Below, piece after piece: positions 35,220-44,156 of a DNA stretch of 64,000 nt. The translations under genes and the position numbers were made by a program. The notes below the pieces were generated by a model, which did not search any database, had not been told where the DNA came from, and saw only the letters and a list, made by a program, of their open reading frames with translations. Source of the DNA: an uncultured Siphonobacter sp. (lineage in GTDB: Bacteria; Bacteroidota; Bacteroidia; Cytophagales; Spirosomataceae); the NCBI GenBank assembly GCA_913775095.1, contig CAJYIW010000002.1, positions 434,001-498,000 on the forward strand, in the 5' to 3' direction. Each line of letters starts with the position of its first letter. Within the stretch, counting starts at the first letter, position 1.

Positions 35220-36431
35220 TCAGGGTTCATGCGAGAGTCGGGGCGTCATCTGGTGTTTGATGGCCATGGTGACTCCAATGTTAAGAAAGGCCAAAGCCGC
35301 TAAAACTACCAGCAAAACCAGGGGACCGCCGTGTTCAACAATGTAGCCTCCGGCCAGGGGAGTAAGGGCCTGAGCGATGAGAGCCGGGCGGGCCAGTCGG
35401 CCCAGCACAATGGCAAACGAATCCGGACCGAACAGCTCCAGCGGCAAAGTTCCTCTGAGAATAGAACGGATGCCATTGCCTAAGCTATAGAAAACCACGC
35501 CAGCCGTGGCCAGACTTACGTCCAGACCCAGAATGAGCAAGCCAGCCAACACCAGAATGGATGAAATCAGGGCACTCCAGATGGGGTGTTTTTTGGGGCC
35601 GATTAAATCCAAGAACCGGACGCCAACCTGGCAGGGGCCAATCAAAGCACCCAGCTGAATGGCGGATTTCAGGGCTAAGCCTTTCGCCTGTAAAATGGCG
35701 ATAAGCTGAACGGAAATGGCCGTCATCAATACCGCCGCAATCATGAAGTTAATCACCACCCAGCGGAACATGGCCTGATTTTCGGTCGATAGCTCTGATG
35801 GCAATGCAGTACTTCGAACCTTTTTCGATGGCACCACCCGCTGACCGCGACAGCCGTAATGATAGAGCAGGGGAATAATCAGGCTCAGAAAAATCGCGTA
35901 TCCGACACACGTGGATCGCCAGCCGAACTGCTCCATCAGCCAGGCCAGGCTCGGCCAGGTAAGGGTCGTGGCAAAACCGGAAATGAGGGTAATGTGAGTA
36001 ATGATTTTTTTCGCTTCCAGTCCATGTTGTTGTCCTAACGTCGCAAAGAGGGCATCGTATAAACCCATGGACATCCCTACGCCAATCAGACACCAGCCCA
36101 GGATGAAGACAGGTAAGACGGGAGCCAGCCCAACCATCATCAAGCCTGCTCCAATGACCCAGCCGCTGTTCATCAGAAGGGCTCTGCCGCGTTGGCGGGC
36201 GATCTGCTTCCCAATGGCTGGAGCTAGTAAGCCCGAAATAAAAATGCTCAGTGAAAGCGAACCATACACCCAGGAAGAAGGCCAGCCGGTCTCCCGGGTA
36301 ACGGGCCCAATCAGAACGGCCATTAAGAAAAACGAGCCGCCCCAGGCAAAAATCTGGCTCAGGCCCAGCAATAAACTACGCAGCCACGAAGGCGTTGGCG
36401 ATACTTCAGAATCAGTCATCTCTCCGGTCAC
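35220..36431 (-). CDS. Major facilitator superfamily transporter
   Basis: Inner-membrane transporter of 403 residues with about 12 hydrophobic segments; GKQIARQRGRALLMNSGWVI contains the loop 2-3 basic motif of the family. Related to the monocarboxylate/oxalate-formate type (RPSLAWLME-like region TWPSLAWLMEQFGW). Substrate unknown. Transcribed with the MBL hydrolase that follows after 5 bp, suggesting uptake and hydrolysis, or export and detoxification, of one compound. Met5 (36419) is an alternative start. Confidence 0.85.
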   Translation of the reverse strand: MTGEMTDSEVSPTPSWLRSLLLGLSQIFAWGGSFFLMAVLIGPVTRETGWPSSWVYGSLSLSIFISGLLAPAIGKQIARQRGRALLMNSGWVIGAGLMMVGLAPVLPVFILGWCLIGVGMSMGLYDALFATLGQQHGLEAKKIITHITLISGFATTLTWPSLAWLMEQFGWRSTCVGYAIFLSLIIPLLYHYGCRGQRVVPSKKVRSTALPSELSTENQAMFRWVVINFMIAAVLMTAISVQLIAILQAKGLALKSAIQLGALIGPCQVGVRFLDLIGPKKHPIWSALISSILVLAGLLILGLDVSLATAGVVFYSLGNGIRSILRGTLPLELFGPDSFAIVLGRLARPALIAQALTPLAGGYIVEHGGPLVLLVVLAALAFLNIGVTMAIKHQMTPRLSHEP

Positions 36432-36465
36432 AACACAATGCGGCTACAAAGTTGGGGAAGTCCGT

Positions 36466-36473
36466 TAGATTTG
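36466..36473 (+). promoter_or_regulatory. -7 box TAGATTTG
   Basis: Perfect TAnnTTTG 31 bp before the ATG at 36505. Confidence 0.55.
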
Positions 36474-36504
36474 TACATACTATTTTTCAATCCTATCGGG
36501 TCGG

Positions 36505-37083
36505 ATGATGATGAAAGCACTCCTGACGGTTTGGCTGCTTTGTGAGATGCTGTCGGCTCAGGCTCAGCCTTCGCTTCAGTTAAACGGATTTACACAGTGG
36601 TTCACGGGGCATAGTGAACGAACCAGACAGCTCATTCCTGCTCAGGGAAGGCAAGCCTTGGTCCGGCAGCAGGGACGAGTACGGGCCCACGTAAAATTCG
36701 ACGTGAATGGGTACGGCGAACTGTCGTTTCCCATTGACCCCGCGACGCCTCCCGATTCGGAAGCCCGAAAGGTCGACTTGTCCCAAAGTGCGTTTATTCG
36801 AATCCGTTACAAGTCCAACACGCCCATTCATCTGCAACTCCGGCAAACGGGGGTTCACGGGGGTGTTCATCCCAGCGTAACCTTACCCCACCATGAAAAA
36901 TACGGGACGGAAACGATTTACTTTCGGGAATTCACCGGCGGAAAAAGGCCACTCGATCTTTCGGACGTCGCTAAGTTTAATTTTGCTTTTTTATCCAATT
37001 CAGTGCGGAAGAATTTTGCTGAATTATGGGTGGAAAGCTTTGAAATAGAGGGGTACACTATAGAAGAGAAAAGAGAACGGTAA
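36505..37083 (+). CDS. Secreted CBM/CIA30-like beta-sandwich protein
   Basis: Not recognised with certainty. The 192-residue product has a signal peptide (MKALLTVWLLCEMLSAQAQ) after three tandem ATG codons and then a predicted beta-sandwich: GYGELSFPIDPATPPD, AFIRIRYKSNTPIHLQLRQT, YGTETIYFREFTGG and VAKFNFAFLSNS are in the order seen in galactose-binding-like or CIA30-type domains. A carbohydrate-binding function is plausible. No catalytic motif and no sorting domain. Confidence 0.6.
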   Translation: MMMKALLTVWLLCEMLSAQAQPSLQLNGFTQWFTGHSERTRQLIPAQGRQALVRQQGRVRAHVKFDVNGYGELSFPIDPATPPDSEARKVDLSQSAFIRIRYKSNTPIHLQLRQTGVHGGVHPSVTLPHHEKYGTETIYFREFTGGKRPLDLSDVAKFNFAFLSNSVRKNFAELWVESFEIEGYTIEEKRER

Positions 37084-37133
37084 TCACCTCATTGCTCGAT
37101 TGAGGTGAGCGTTAATTCTGCCTTGAAGAACCT

Positions 37134-37176
37134 GCGAAAGAGTGAAATCAAATTTTTGATTTAATTTCGCTTTTTT
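37134..37176 (+). terminator. Terminator after the CBM-like gene
   Basis: GCGAAA ... TTTCGC outer stem with an inner AAATCAAA / TTTGATTT stem, then T6. A second, weaker stem (TCACCTCA / TGAGGTGA, 37084-37108) directly follows the stop codon. Confidence 0.7.
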
Positions 37177-37197
37177 ACGAACTAAAGCAGTAACGTC

Positions 37198-38280
37198 ATC
37201 GAAACGTACCGGAAAAACAACTTTGACTTTCTTCGATTAATCTTTGCCATCGGAGTAATCATCACTCATGCCTATCCACTAACGAGCTCTCAGGAATGTG
37301 ACTGGCTTTGCCAGATGTCTCACGGACAATATTCATTCTCCTGGATTTCCGTAAGAGGCTTTTTCGTCATCAGTGGTTATTTGATTTTTCAGAGCTTGCA
37401 GAGATCCGGAAATCTGCTTGATTATTACTGGAAACGAGTATTGCGGTTATATCCAGCCCTGATTGTCATGCTTGTATTGACCATTGTCTTAGGTCAGCTC
37501 ATTTATGCAGGCGATATTCCTTACTGGAAAAACGAAGCCGTTAAGACTTATTTTACGAATAACCTGGGTCTGTATCGAATTCAATATGCCATTCCCGGCA
37601 TTTTCGACCACAATCCCTATCCCTTTGCCATCAATGGATCCCTTTGGACCATTGCTTTTGAGTTCACCATGTACATCGCGGTGTCGGCATTCTTTTTCAT
37701 TAAGAATAAACGCAACCTTCTGATTCCCATTCTGGCGGGTATTTACCTGATTCTGGCCAAACTTGATACCGTCAATTTTGAAGAAATTCAGAAATGGAGT
37801 TATCCCATCCTTGACTGGTATTTAATTGAGTTAGGCGTTTATTTCGCTGCCGGATCCTTGCTGGCGGTACTGAAGTTAGAACGGTTACCCCGGGCTTATT
37901 TAAACGGAATTCTGATCTTTTCCTTAGGCATATTTATATACATGACGAGCCGTCCAGGCTTTTTGTACGCGAGCGTCAGTATGCTTCCCCTGATTGTTTT
38001 GTGTGCCAGTTTGAGCCCGGTAAAAGGCCTGAGTACCATCACTACCTACGTAGGCGATCTATCTTACGGACTTTATATTTACGGTTTTCCAATACAGCAA
38101 ACGCTGGTTTATTTCTTTAAACCCGACGTACATACGTTAATTATTTCAAGTGTTCTGGTCTCGGCGGTATTGGCCTATCTGTCCTGGCACTGGATCGAAA
38201 AACCAGCCTTGAAACTGAAAAACTTAGGTAAACTTATGGGCAAAACAAAAGCAGTGACGAAGGAAACCTCAGTTCGCTAG
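37198..38280 (+). CDS. Acyltransferase family 3 membrane protein, no regular start codon
   Basis: Integral membrane O-acyltransferase with about 10 membrane helices, likely modifying a surface glycan. The first in-frame ATG (37315) would remove the conserved N-terminus NNFDFLRLIFAIGVIITHAY (37213-37272), including the catalytic His. The open frame reaches back to a stop at 37183, and in between there is no ATG, GTG or TTG; the only near-cognate codon in the right place is ATC at 37198, in front of ETYRKNNFDFLRL. From there the protein has 360 residues, the usual size. Either a rare ATC start is used or the start codon has been lost. RGFFVISGYLIF and SYGLYIYGFPIQQ are further family motifs. 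Confidence 0.75.
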   Translation: METYRKNNFDFLRLIFAIGVIITHAYPLTSSQECDWLCQMSHGQYSFSWISVRGFFVISGYLIFQSLQRSGNLLDYYWKRVLRLYPALIVMLVLTIVLGQLIYAGDIPYWKNEAVKTYFTNNLGLYRIQYAIPGIFDHNPYPFAINGSLWTIAFEFTMYIAVSAFFFIKNKRNLLIPILAGIYLILAKLDTVNFEEIQKWSYPILDWYLIELGVYFAAGSLLAVLKLERLPRAYLNGILIFSLGIFIYMTSRPGFLYASVSMLPLIVLCASLSPVKGLSTITTYVGDLSYGLYIYGFPIQQTLVYFFKPDVHTLIISSVLVSAVLAYLSWHWIEKPALKLKNLGKLMGKTKAVTKETSVR

Positions 38281-38414
38281 TGTCGAATTATCAGATGTCT
38301 TGCAATCAGGTTTCCGCTGCTAAATTCGGGAAAAAATAAGCTTTAGGTAGTGGTTTCTATCGGGTATTAAGTAAGGTAAGCCTGATAAATTATTATACTA
38401 ATTCGTGACGTTTT

Positions 38415-38822
38415 ATGACAGATATAGGTCGGGCAATTAAAAATTATCTCAAAATATATGCTCTCGTTCTCATAACTGGTGCTTTTGCCGGACCTCTAGT
38501 CGTATTTATGGTAACGCAGAAAAAAGAAAGCTTTGATTTGTTCGGCTATACTTTTTTATACGGTATCTTTTTTTTCTGGATTGGCGTACCTCTGTTAACC
38601 TTTATCGACTTATTTATCCGATCTTTTAAATGGAATTCCTTAGTAAGCCGAAGTTTGGGATGTGCTTTACTGGTAGTCATTCCAGCTTTACCTATTTCTT
38701 ATGTATCCGACCGTCATGAGCCGCAAGCCTATCTTGTTTTATCGGTGTATAGTATGATTCTGGGTGCTCTGACCGGCTTTTTTCATTATCAGCTTATCGG
38801 GATCATAGGAGAAGAAGAGTGA
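38415..38822 (+). CDS. Hypothetical four-helix membrane protein
   Basis: No family recognised. The 135-residue product has four hydrophobic segments (YALVLITGAFAGPLVVFMV; FLYGIFFFWIGVPLLTFIDL; LGCALLVVIPALPISYV; VLSVYSMILGALTGFF). Codon use resembles neighbours but is somewhat more AT-rich. It stands alone between the acyltransferase and DUF808 genes. Confidence 0.65.
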   Translation: MTDIGRAIKNYLKIYALVLITGAFAGPLVVFMVTQKKESFDLFGYTFLYGIFFFWIGVPLLTFIDLFIRSFKWNSLVSRSLGCALLVVIPALPISYVSDRHEPQAYLVLSVYSMILGALTGFFHYQLIGIIGEEE

Positions 38823-39010
38823 TAAGCTCAAAAGATAACATCAGCTCTCATCAATAAAAGATCAGCTTTAGTCCAGTCCGGTTGCCATCCATCTAGTAAA
38901 AGCCCTTGATTGCTCCGGGGAACCCGTATCTTCGTCCCCGTTCTCAGCCCATAAAACGGGTGGAACGATCATTTTCAACACAAGTATTTTACCAAAACAA
39001 CCAACAAACA

Positions 39011-39916
39011 ATGGCTTCGGGCCTTTTAGCTCTTTTAGATGACGTAGCAGCTCTGGTGAAAGCCAGTGCCGCAACGCTGGACGACGTTCCTACGCAGGTT
39101 GCCAAAACGACCAGTAAAGTTTCGGGGGTAGTCATCGACGACACCGCCGTAACGCCCAAGTATGTCGTCGGTCTCGACCCTTCGCGTGAGCTTTCCATTA
39201 TCTTCAAGATCGCCAAGAAATCGCTGATTAATAAAGTTTTCCTGCTCACACCCATCGTGTTAGTACTGGGGTTCTACCTTCCCTGGATCATTCCTTACAT
39301 TCTGATGGTAGGGGGATCGTACCTGTGTTATGAGGGCTACGAAAAAGTACACTCCATGTTCAGCAAACACGGAGGCCATGACGAGTCGGAGGAAGATATC
39401 AAAGCCATCACTCCTGAAGAACTGGAGAAAACCCGCGTGGACAGTGCCGTTCGCACGGACCTGATTCTGTCGGCTGAAATTATGGTTATTACTTTCGGGA
39501 CGGTAACGGGGCAGCCGCTGTTCAACCAGATTGTTGTCATGTTAATCGTAGCCGTAGTCATCACCGTAGGCGTGTACGGGGCCGTGGGGATTATCGTGAA
39601 AATGGATGACGTGGGGGTAAGCCTGGCCCGCCCGAATCGTCCGGCTTCCATTCAGAAATTTGGTCGTGGGCTGGTAAAAGCCATGCCTAAGCTGCTGACT
39701 GCTCTGGGCTATATCGGAACCGTAGCCATGCTTTGGGTAGGAGCCGAGATCATCGTTCACGGAATTCCGTATCTGCACCACGCTCTGGAACAGTTCGAAC
39801 ATGCCATTCCCGGAGCTGCTCTGGCCTGGATTGTCAAAGCCCTGACTTGTGCCGTGGGTGGGGTAATCCTGGGTTTTGTGATCGATAAGATTCTGAGCCT
39901 CTTTCGTAAGAAATAA
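39011..39916 (+). CDS. DUF808 family membrane protein
   Basis: Inner-membrane protein of unknown function, 301 residues, related to E. coli YedI. It starts MASGLLALLDDVAALVKASA, the invariant beginning of the family, followed by KVSGVVIDDTAVTPKYVVG and several membrane helices (about 8). The frame is open further upstream, but the family start fixes ATG 39011. A 7-of-8 promoter match, TATCTTCG, lies at 38927. Terminator at 39943. Confidence 0.9.
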   Translation: MASGLLALLDDVAALVKASAATLDDVPTQVAKTTSKVSGVVIDDTAVTPKYVVGLDPSRELSIIFKIAKKSLINKVFLLTPIVLVLGFYLPWIIPYILMVGGSYLCYEGYEKVHSMFSKHGGHDESEEDIKAITPEELEKTRVDSAVRTDLILSAEIMVITFGTVTGQPLFNQIVVMLIVAVVITVGVYGAVGIIVKMDDVGVSLARPNRPASIQKFGRGLVKAMPKLLTALGYIGTVAMLWVGAEIIVHGIPYLHHALEQFEHAIPGAALAWIVKALTCAVGGVILGFVIDKILSLFRKK

Positions 39917-39942
39917 TACGATTTAATGAATACCTACTGGGA

Positions 39943-39970
39943 CGGCTGGTGAAGATACCAGCCGTTTTTT
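39943..39970 (+). terminator. Terminator after DUF808
   Basis: CGGCTGGT-GAAGAT-ACCAGCCG, 8-bp stem, T6. Its core GGTGAAGATACC resembles the repeats at 3001-3158. Confidence 0.88.
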
Positions 39971-39994
39971 GTTTGTAGAGAGACTACTCTAACT

Positions 39995-40027
39995 AACTTC
40001 CCGAAAGTTCTAAACTTTCGGGAAGTT
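39995..40027. repeat. 33-nt hairpin AACTTCCCGAAAG family, copy 3
   Basis: Perfect 15-bp stem with 3-nt loop (CTA); only the inner two stem pairs differ from copy 2 at 17269. No T run; sits 25 bp after a proper terminator. Confidence 0.85.
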
Positions 40028-40143
40028 GTGTTTTATAAGCTATATATTGATAATTAATTCGTAAAAAAAATTAATAACTCCAGTCTTCCAGCCATCAGGG
40101 ATTTGTATTTTTAGTTTCTGATTGACATTTCACACTAACATCT

Positions 40144-41277
40144 ATGCCTAAAAAACTAATAATCAGTTTATTAATCGTTGCAGTAAGCCTGACCAGCTTC
40201 GCTCAAGCTAAAAAATACGTAGTCATCGGATACGTAACCGGAGGCGGCTGGACGAAGGAAGGTCTTGAAGCCGACGCCAAACGCATGACGCACATTAATT
40301 TCGCCTTTGCCGTTCCCAACGAGCATGGCGTGCTGGCTCCCCTGAACGAGCGATCCATTCAAACGCTGAAAACGCTGACGGGTCTGAAGAAGATTAATAA
40401 AGACCTGAAAATCCTGATTTCAATTGGCGGTTGGGGTGGTTGCAAGTATTTCTCGGACGTTTCGCTGAATGAAGCTGCCCGCCAGAAATTCGCTAAAAGC
40501 TGTCTGGACTTACTGAACACGCATCGACTCGACGGCGTGGATATCGACTGGGAATATCCCGATCAGATTGGAGCAGGCAACATTTTTCGTCCCGAAGACA
40601 AACAGAATTATACGCTGTTGCTGAAAACCCTCCGCGAACAACTCGACGAACAGGGCAAAAAAGATAAACGTCTGAACGCCAATCCTTACCTCTTAACCTC
40701 GGCCACGGGCGGCGATACGGCTTTTGTCAATCATACTGAACTGGCCAATGCCTCGAAGTATCTCGATTACGTGAACATCATGACTTACGATTTATACCAC
40801 GGGAACGACGTAGTGACGGGTCATCACAGCCCCTTATATCCATCCAAATCGAGCGATCGTTCGCGGAATAGTTCGGATGACGCCGTGAAAGGTCACGTGA
40901 AGGCGGGGGTTCCGATCAGCAAAATTGTGCTGGGCGTTCCCTTTTATGGTCGTGGCTGGACAAACGTAAATCCGGCAAATCATGGGTTGTTTCAGAAGAC
41001 CGAAAACACGAAGCATTCCTTCATCAGTTATGCCGAATTAATGGATAAATACATCGATAAAAACGGCTGGAAACGATACTGGGACGAGGCTGCCAAGGTT
41101 CCTTACCTCTGGAATGAAAAAGAAAAATCCTTCCTGTCGTACGCCGATGAAGAATCCCTGAAGCATAAAACGAAATACATCAAAGATCAGGGCATGGCCG
41201 GAATTATGTTCTGGGAATATCACCACGATTTACCCGCCCGCAAGCTGATGACCAGCATTGAAAACGGTTTAAAGTAA
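40144..41277 (+). CDS. Secreted GH18 chitinase
   Basis: Glycoside hydrolase family 18 enzyme hydrolysing chitin-type beta-1,4-GlcNAc polymers by substrate-assisted catalysis. Signal peptide MPKKLIISLLIVAVSLTSFA; the 377-residue TIM barrel has ISIGGWGG near 93 and the catalytic DGVDIDWE at 130-137 with Glu137 as acid. NIMTYDLY near 210 and GIMFWEYHHD near 358 complete the site. No chitin-binding or T9SS sorting domain, so it is probably periplasmic. A strong GC-rich terminator follows. Confidence 0.93.
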   Translation: MPKKLIISLLIVAVSLTSFAQAKKYVVIGYVTGGGWTKEGLEADAKRMTHINFAFAVPNEHGVLAPLNERSIQTLKTLTGLKKINKDLKILISIGGWGGCKYFSDVSLNEAARQKFAKSCLDLLNTHRLDGVDIDWEYPDQIGAGNIFRPEDKQNYTLLLKTLREQLDEQGKKDKRLNANPYLLTSATGGDTAFVNHTELANASKYLDYVNIMTYDLYHGNDVVTGHHSPLYPSKSSDRSRNSSDDAVKGHVKAGVPISKIVLGVPFYGRGWTNVNPANHGLFQKTENTKHSFISYAELMDKYIDKNGWKRYWDEAAKVPYLWNEKEKSFLSYADEESLKHKTKYIKDQGMAGIMFWEYHHDLPARKLMTSIENGLK

Positions 41278-41285
41278 GGAATTGT

Positions 41286-41315
41286 ACCCCGGGGCCCGCC
41301 TCGGGGTCTTTTTTT
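41286..41315 (+). terminator. Chitinase terminator
   Basis: ACCCCG / CGGGGT stem around a GC-rich loop, followed by T7 and only 8 bp past the chitinase stop. Confidence 0.82.
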
Positions 41316-41374
41316 GCCAGAGCCAGATTTCAGGCGTAACTTGCTTCTTTTTTCAGCATCAACAACGCGTACGA

Positions 41375-43483
41375 ATGAAACTCCTCTTACCGCTGATGGT
41401 CACTGCATCGCTGGCTTTCGGGCAGCCTCGCCCCGCCACAGACAATCCTTTTTTTGCTACCTACACGACTCCGTTTGGAGTGCCGCCGTTTGATAAAATC
41501 CGGACGGAACATTTTGAACCCGCTTTCGAAGAAGGCATGCGTCAGCAGGCCGGGCAGATTCAGAGTATGCTGCGTCGCCGGGATATGCCCACGTTTGAAA
41601 ATACCATCGTCGCCCTGGATAACAGCGGCGATATTCTGGACCGGGTAAGCACCGTTTTCTATAACCTGAACTCGGCCAATACGAGTGATGAAATCCAGAA
41701 AATTGCTCAGCGGCTGGCTCCGAAATTATCGAAACACCGTGATGATATTCAGTTGAATGCAGACTTGTTTAAACGCGTAAAAGGCGTTTATGATAATCGG
41801 AAGTCATTGAAGTTAACACCTGAGCAACTGACCTTACTCGAAAAAACGTACAAGAATTTTGTACGAAGCGGAGCCGCCTTATCTCCTGAAAAACAGGCTC
41901 GTCTGCGGGAGATCAATCAGGAACAATCGCTTTTGACGCTCCAATACGGTCAGAATCTGTTGGGTGAAAACAACGCATTTACGCTCGTGATTGACAAGGA
42001 GTCGGATCTGAGCGGATTACCTGCCTCACTGGTGGCCTCCGCCGCTGACGAAGCTAAAAAGCGTAATATGGCCGGTAAATGGGTGTTTACCTTACAAAAC
42101 CCCAGCGTGATGCCTTTCCTGCAATACGCCGACAACCGGGAGCTTCGGGAGAAAATCTTCAAGGCGTATATCGAACGGGCCAATCATGACGATGCTCGGG
42201 ATAACAAAGAGAACATCAAGAAAATCGTAGCTCTGCGGGCCGAACGGGCGAAGTTATTAGGTTATGAAAACCACGCGGCCTACGTGCTGGAAGAAAGCAT
42301 GGCGAAAACGCCCGCGAAGGTGAACGAGCTGCTGAGTCAGTTATGGTCGGCGACGGTTCCCGTTACGAAGAAAGAGGCCGCCGATTTGCAGGCGATGATG
42401 GACAAGGAAGGTAAAAACGAAAAACTCGCGGGCTGGGACTGGCGGTATTATGCCGAGAAACTCCGCAAGGAAAAGTATAACCTGGACGAAGAAGAACTGC
42501 GGCCTTACTTCTCGCTGGAAAACGTAAAGCAGGGAATCTTTACCCTGTCGGAACGTCTGTATGGTCTGAAATTTGAAGCTCGCCCCGAAATTCCGGTGTA
42601 CCATCCCGAAGCGATGGCCTATGAAGTGAAAGAAGCCAATGGCAAGCACGTGGGAATTATCTACATGGATTTCTTCCCACGGGCCAGCAAACGCGGTGGT
42701 GCCTGGATGACGAGTTACCGCAAGCAGGAAGTAAAAAATGGCAAGTTCATCGCTCCCGTAGTTTCCATTGTCTGTAACTTCTCGAAACCCGTTGGTAATG
42801 CTCCGGCCCTACTGAATCTGGACGAAACAACGACGTTTTTCCACGAGTTTGGTCACGCTCTGCACGGGCTGCTTTCGAACGTAAATTATGGCAGTCTGTC
42901 CGGCACGTCGGTTCCCCGTGATTTTGTGGAGTTACCTTCCCAAATCATGGAAAACTGGGCGACGGAACCCGAAATGCTGAAACTCTACGCGAAGCATTAC
43001 CAGACTGGCGAAGTCATTCCCGAAGCACTGGTTGAAAAACTGAAGAAAAGCGGTCTGTTCAATCAGGGCTTCCTGACGTCCGAATACCTCGCGGCTTCGA
43101 TTCTGGACATGGCGTATCACACGCTGGCTCCGGGTCAGACGCCCAATGACGTATTGACGTTCGAGAAAGACGCGATGAACAAAATCGGCCTGATCGAGCA
43201 GATTCCTCCCCGGTATCGGAGTACATACTTCCAGCACTCGTTTTCCGGAGGATATTCGGCGGGTTACTACAGCTACATCTGGTCAGCGGTACTGGACGCC
43301 GATGCTTTCGAAGTGTTCAAACAAAAGGGATTATTCGATAAAAAATCGGCAGAATCCTTCCGTAAAAATGTCCTCGAACGCGGGGGGACCGATGAGCCTA
43401 TGAAGCTTTACAAAAACTTCCGTGGAGCCGAGCCTGACATCAAGCCGCTCCTGCGTCGCCGGGGTTTATTAACTGATATGTAA
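41375..43483 (+). CDS. dcp: M3 family peptidyl-dipeptidase (Dcp-like), exported
   Basis: Zinc peptidase removing C-terminal dipeptides. From ATG 41375 it has 702 residues: signal peptide MKLLLPLMVTASLAFGQ, NPFFATYTTPFGVPPFDKI (typical Dcp start), the zinc motif HEFGHALH at 490-497, and FQHSFSGGYSAGYYSYIWS near 625, the M3 substrate-binding region. The longer frame from 41282 overlaps the chitinase terminator and is rejected. Likely periplasmic, recycling peptides. Its terminator may be the one at 43975, displaced by repeats. Confidence 0.92.
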   Translation: MKLLLPLMVTASLAFGQPRPATDNPFFATYTTPFGVPPFDKIRTEHFEPAFEEGMRQQAGQIQSMLRRRDMPTFENTIVALDNSGDILDRVSTVFYNLNSANTSDEIQKIAQRLAPKLSKHRDDIQLNADLFKRVKGVYDNRKSLKLTPEQLTLLEKTYKNFVRSGAALSPEKQARLREINQEQSLLTLQYGQNLLGENNAFTLVIDKESDLSGLPASLVASAADEAKKRNMAGKWVFTLQNPSVMPFLQYADNRELREKIFKAYIERANHDDARDNKENIKKIVALRAERAKLLGYENHAAYVLEESMAKTPAKVNELLSQLWSATVPVTKKEAADLQAMMDKEGKNEKLAGWDWRYYAEKLRKEKYNLDEEELRPYFSLENVKQGIFTLSERLYGLKFEARPEIPVYHPEAMAYEVKEANGKHVGIIYMDFFPRASKRGGAWMTSYRKQEVKNGKFIAPVVSIVCNFSKPVGNAPALLNLDETTTFFHEFGHALHGLLSNVNYGSLSGTSVPRDFVELPSQIMENWATEPEMLKLYAKHYQTGEVIPEALVEKLKKSGLFNQGFLTSEYLAASILDMAYHTLAPGQTPNDVLTFEKDAMNKIGLIEQIPPRYRSTYFQHSFSGGYSAGYYSYIWSAVLDADAFEVFKQKGLFDKKSAESFRKNVLERGGTDEPMKLYKNFRGAEPDIKPLLRRRGLLTDM

Positions 43484-43540
43484 GCAAGGGTTTAAAAGGA
43501 TTTTTAAATAAAACGATTAGTTACCACCGTTACCCCTCAC

Positions 43541-43666
43541 TGTCATTCAGAGCGGAGCGAAGAACCTTACGTAGGATTGGTTAACACTTTCTTATTGGAA
43601 ATTAATCAGCTTCTTACTAATTCGTCCCATGCTTTCAGAAGGTCTCTCACTTCGTTCGAGATGACA
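43541..43666. repeat. MITE-like element, full copy
   Basis: 126 bp. The left end TGTCATTCAGAGCGGAGCGA plus AGAACCT and the right end AGGTCTCTCACTTCGTTCGA plus GATGACA are imperfect inverse complements (27 bp), the ends ending in TGTCA/TGACA. No open frame inside. Confidence 0.75.
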
Positions 43667-43742
43667 GATGAAGGGGTAATACGATGATACGAAACATCCG
43701 CTACTCCCGCAGTCCGTTGGAGGGGAAATGTTCACCCCTCAC

Positions 43743-43852
43743 TGTCATTCAGAGCGGAGCGAAGAACCTTAGGTAGGATTGGTTAACACTTTCTTATTGG
43801 AAATTAATCAGCCTCTTACTAATTCGTTCCATGCTTTCAGAAGGCCTCTTAC
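43743..43852. repeat. MITE-like element, copy lacking its right end
   Basis: About 110 bp nearly identical to 43541-43650 (a few substitutions, e.g. TTACGTAGG versus TTAGGTAGG), preceded by the same CACCCCTCAC. Similarity stops after the AAGGCCTCT stretch, so the right inverted end is missing. Confidence 0.75.
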
Positions 43853-43949
43853 AAAGGGGAGAGAGTTAGTTGATACCTCAAGCTGGCATGCCTAGTAAAA
43901 GGATTTCGCTGGCTCGCCGATTCGCCATGAGTTAAGGTTTCAACAGGAA

Positions 43950-43957
43950 TAGTTTTG
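43950..43957 (+). promoter_or_regulatory. -7-like box TAGTTTTG without a following gene
   Basis: Perfect TAnnTTTG followed 17 bp later by a perfect terminator hairpin and no frame between them. Confidence 0.35.
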
Positions 43958-43974
43958 TAGTATAGACTGACTCA

Positions 43975-44016
43975 AAAGCAGAATGCGTTTCAAACGCATT
44001 CTGCTTTCTATTTTTT
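43975..44016 (+). terminator. Isolated perfect terminator
   Basis: AAAGCAGAATGCGTTT and its full complement (16 bp, loop closes on one base) followed by T6. The nearest upstream gene (dcp) ends 490 bp before. Confidence 0.85.
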
Positions 44017-44156
44017 CAGTTTTATAAGGCAAAAGTTGTTACCTACCGGTTTATTTGGTGTCTTATTATTAACAATCCGATGAATTGAATCAGAGCCCGG
44101 TACGATCTTACTGTGGAAAGACCGGATACTGAAATGGTCCCACTAACTGCCTTATT

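Larger units (their letters stand above)
43484..44156. other. 673-bp gene-free region with MITE-like duplication
   Basis: No coding frame is supported. It contains two copies of a MITE-like repeat (43541-43666 and 43743-43852), a promoter-like TAGTTTTG (43950-43957) directly followed by a perfect terminator (43975-44016), and about 140 bp of unassigned leader before the next gene. Confidence 0.75.

Noticed and set aside
36001-36468. 155-residue frame on the plus strand
   Set aside because: Antisense shadow of the MFS transporter gene.
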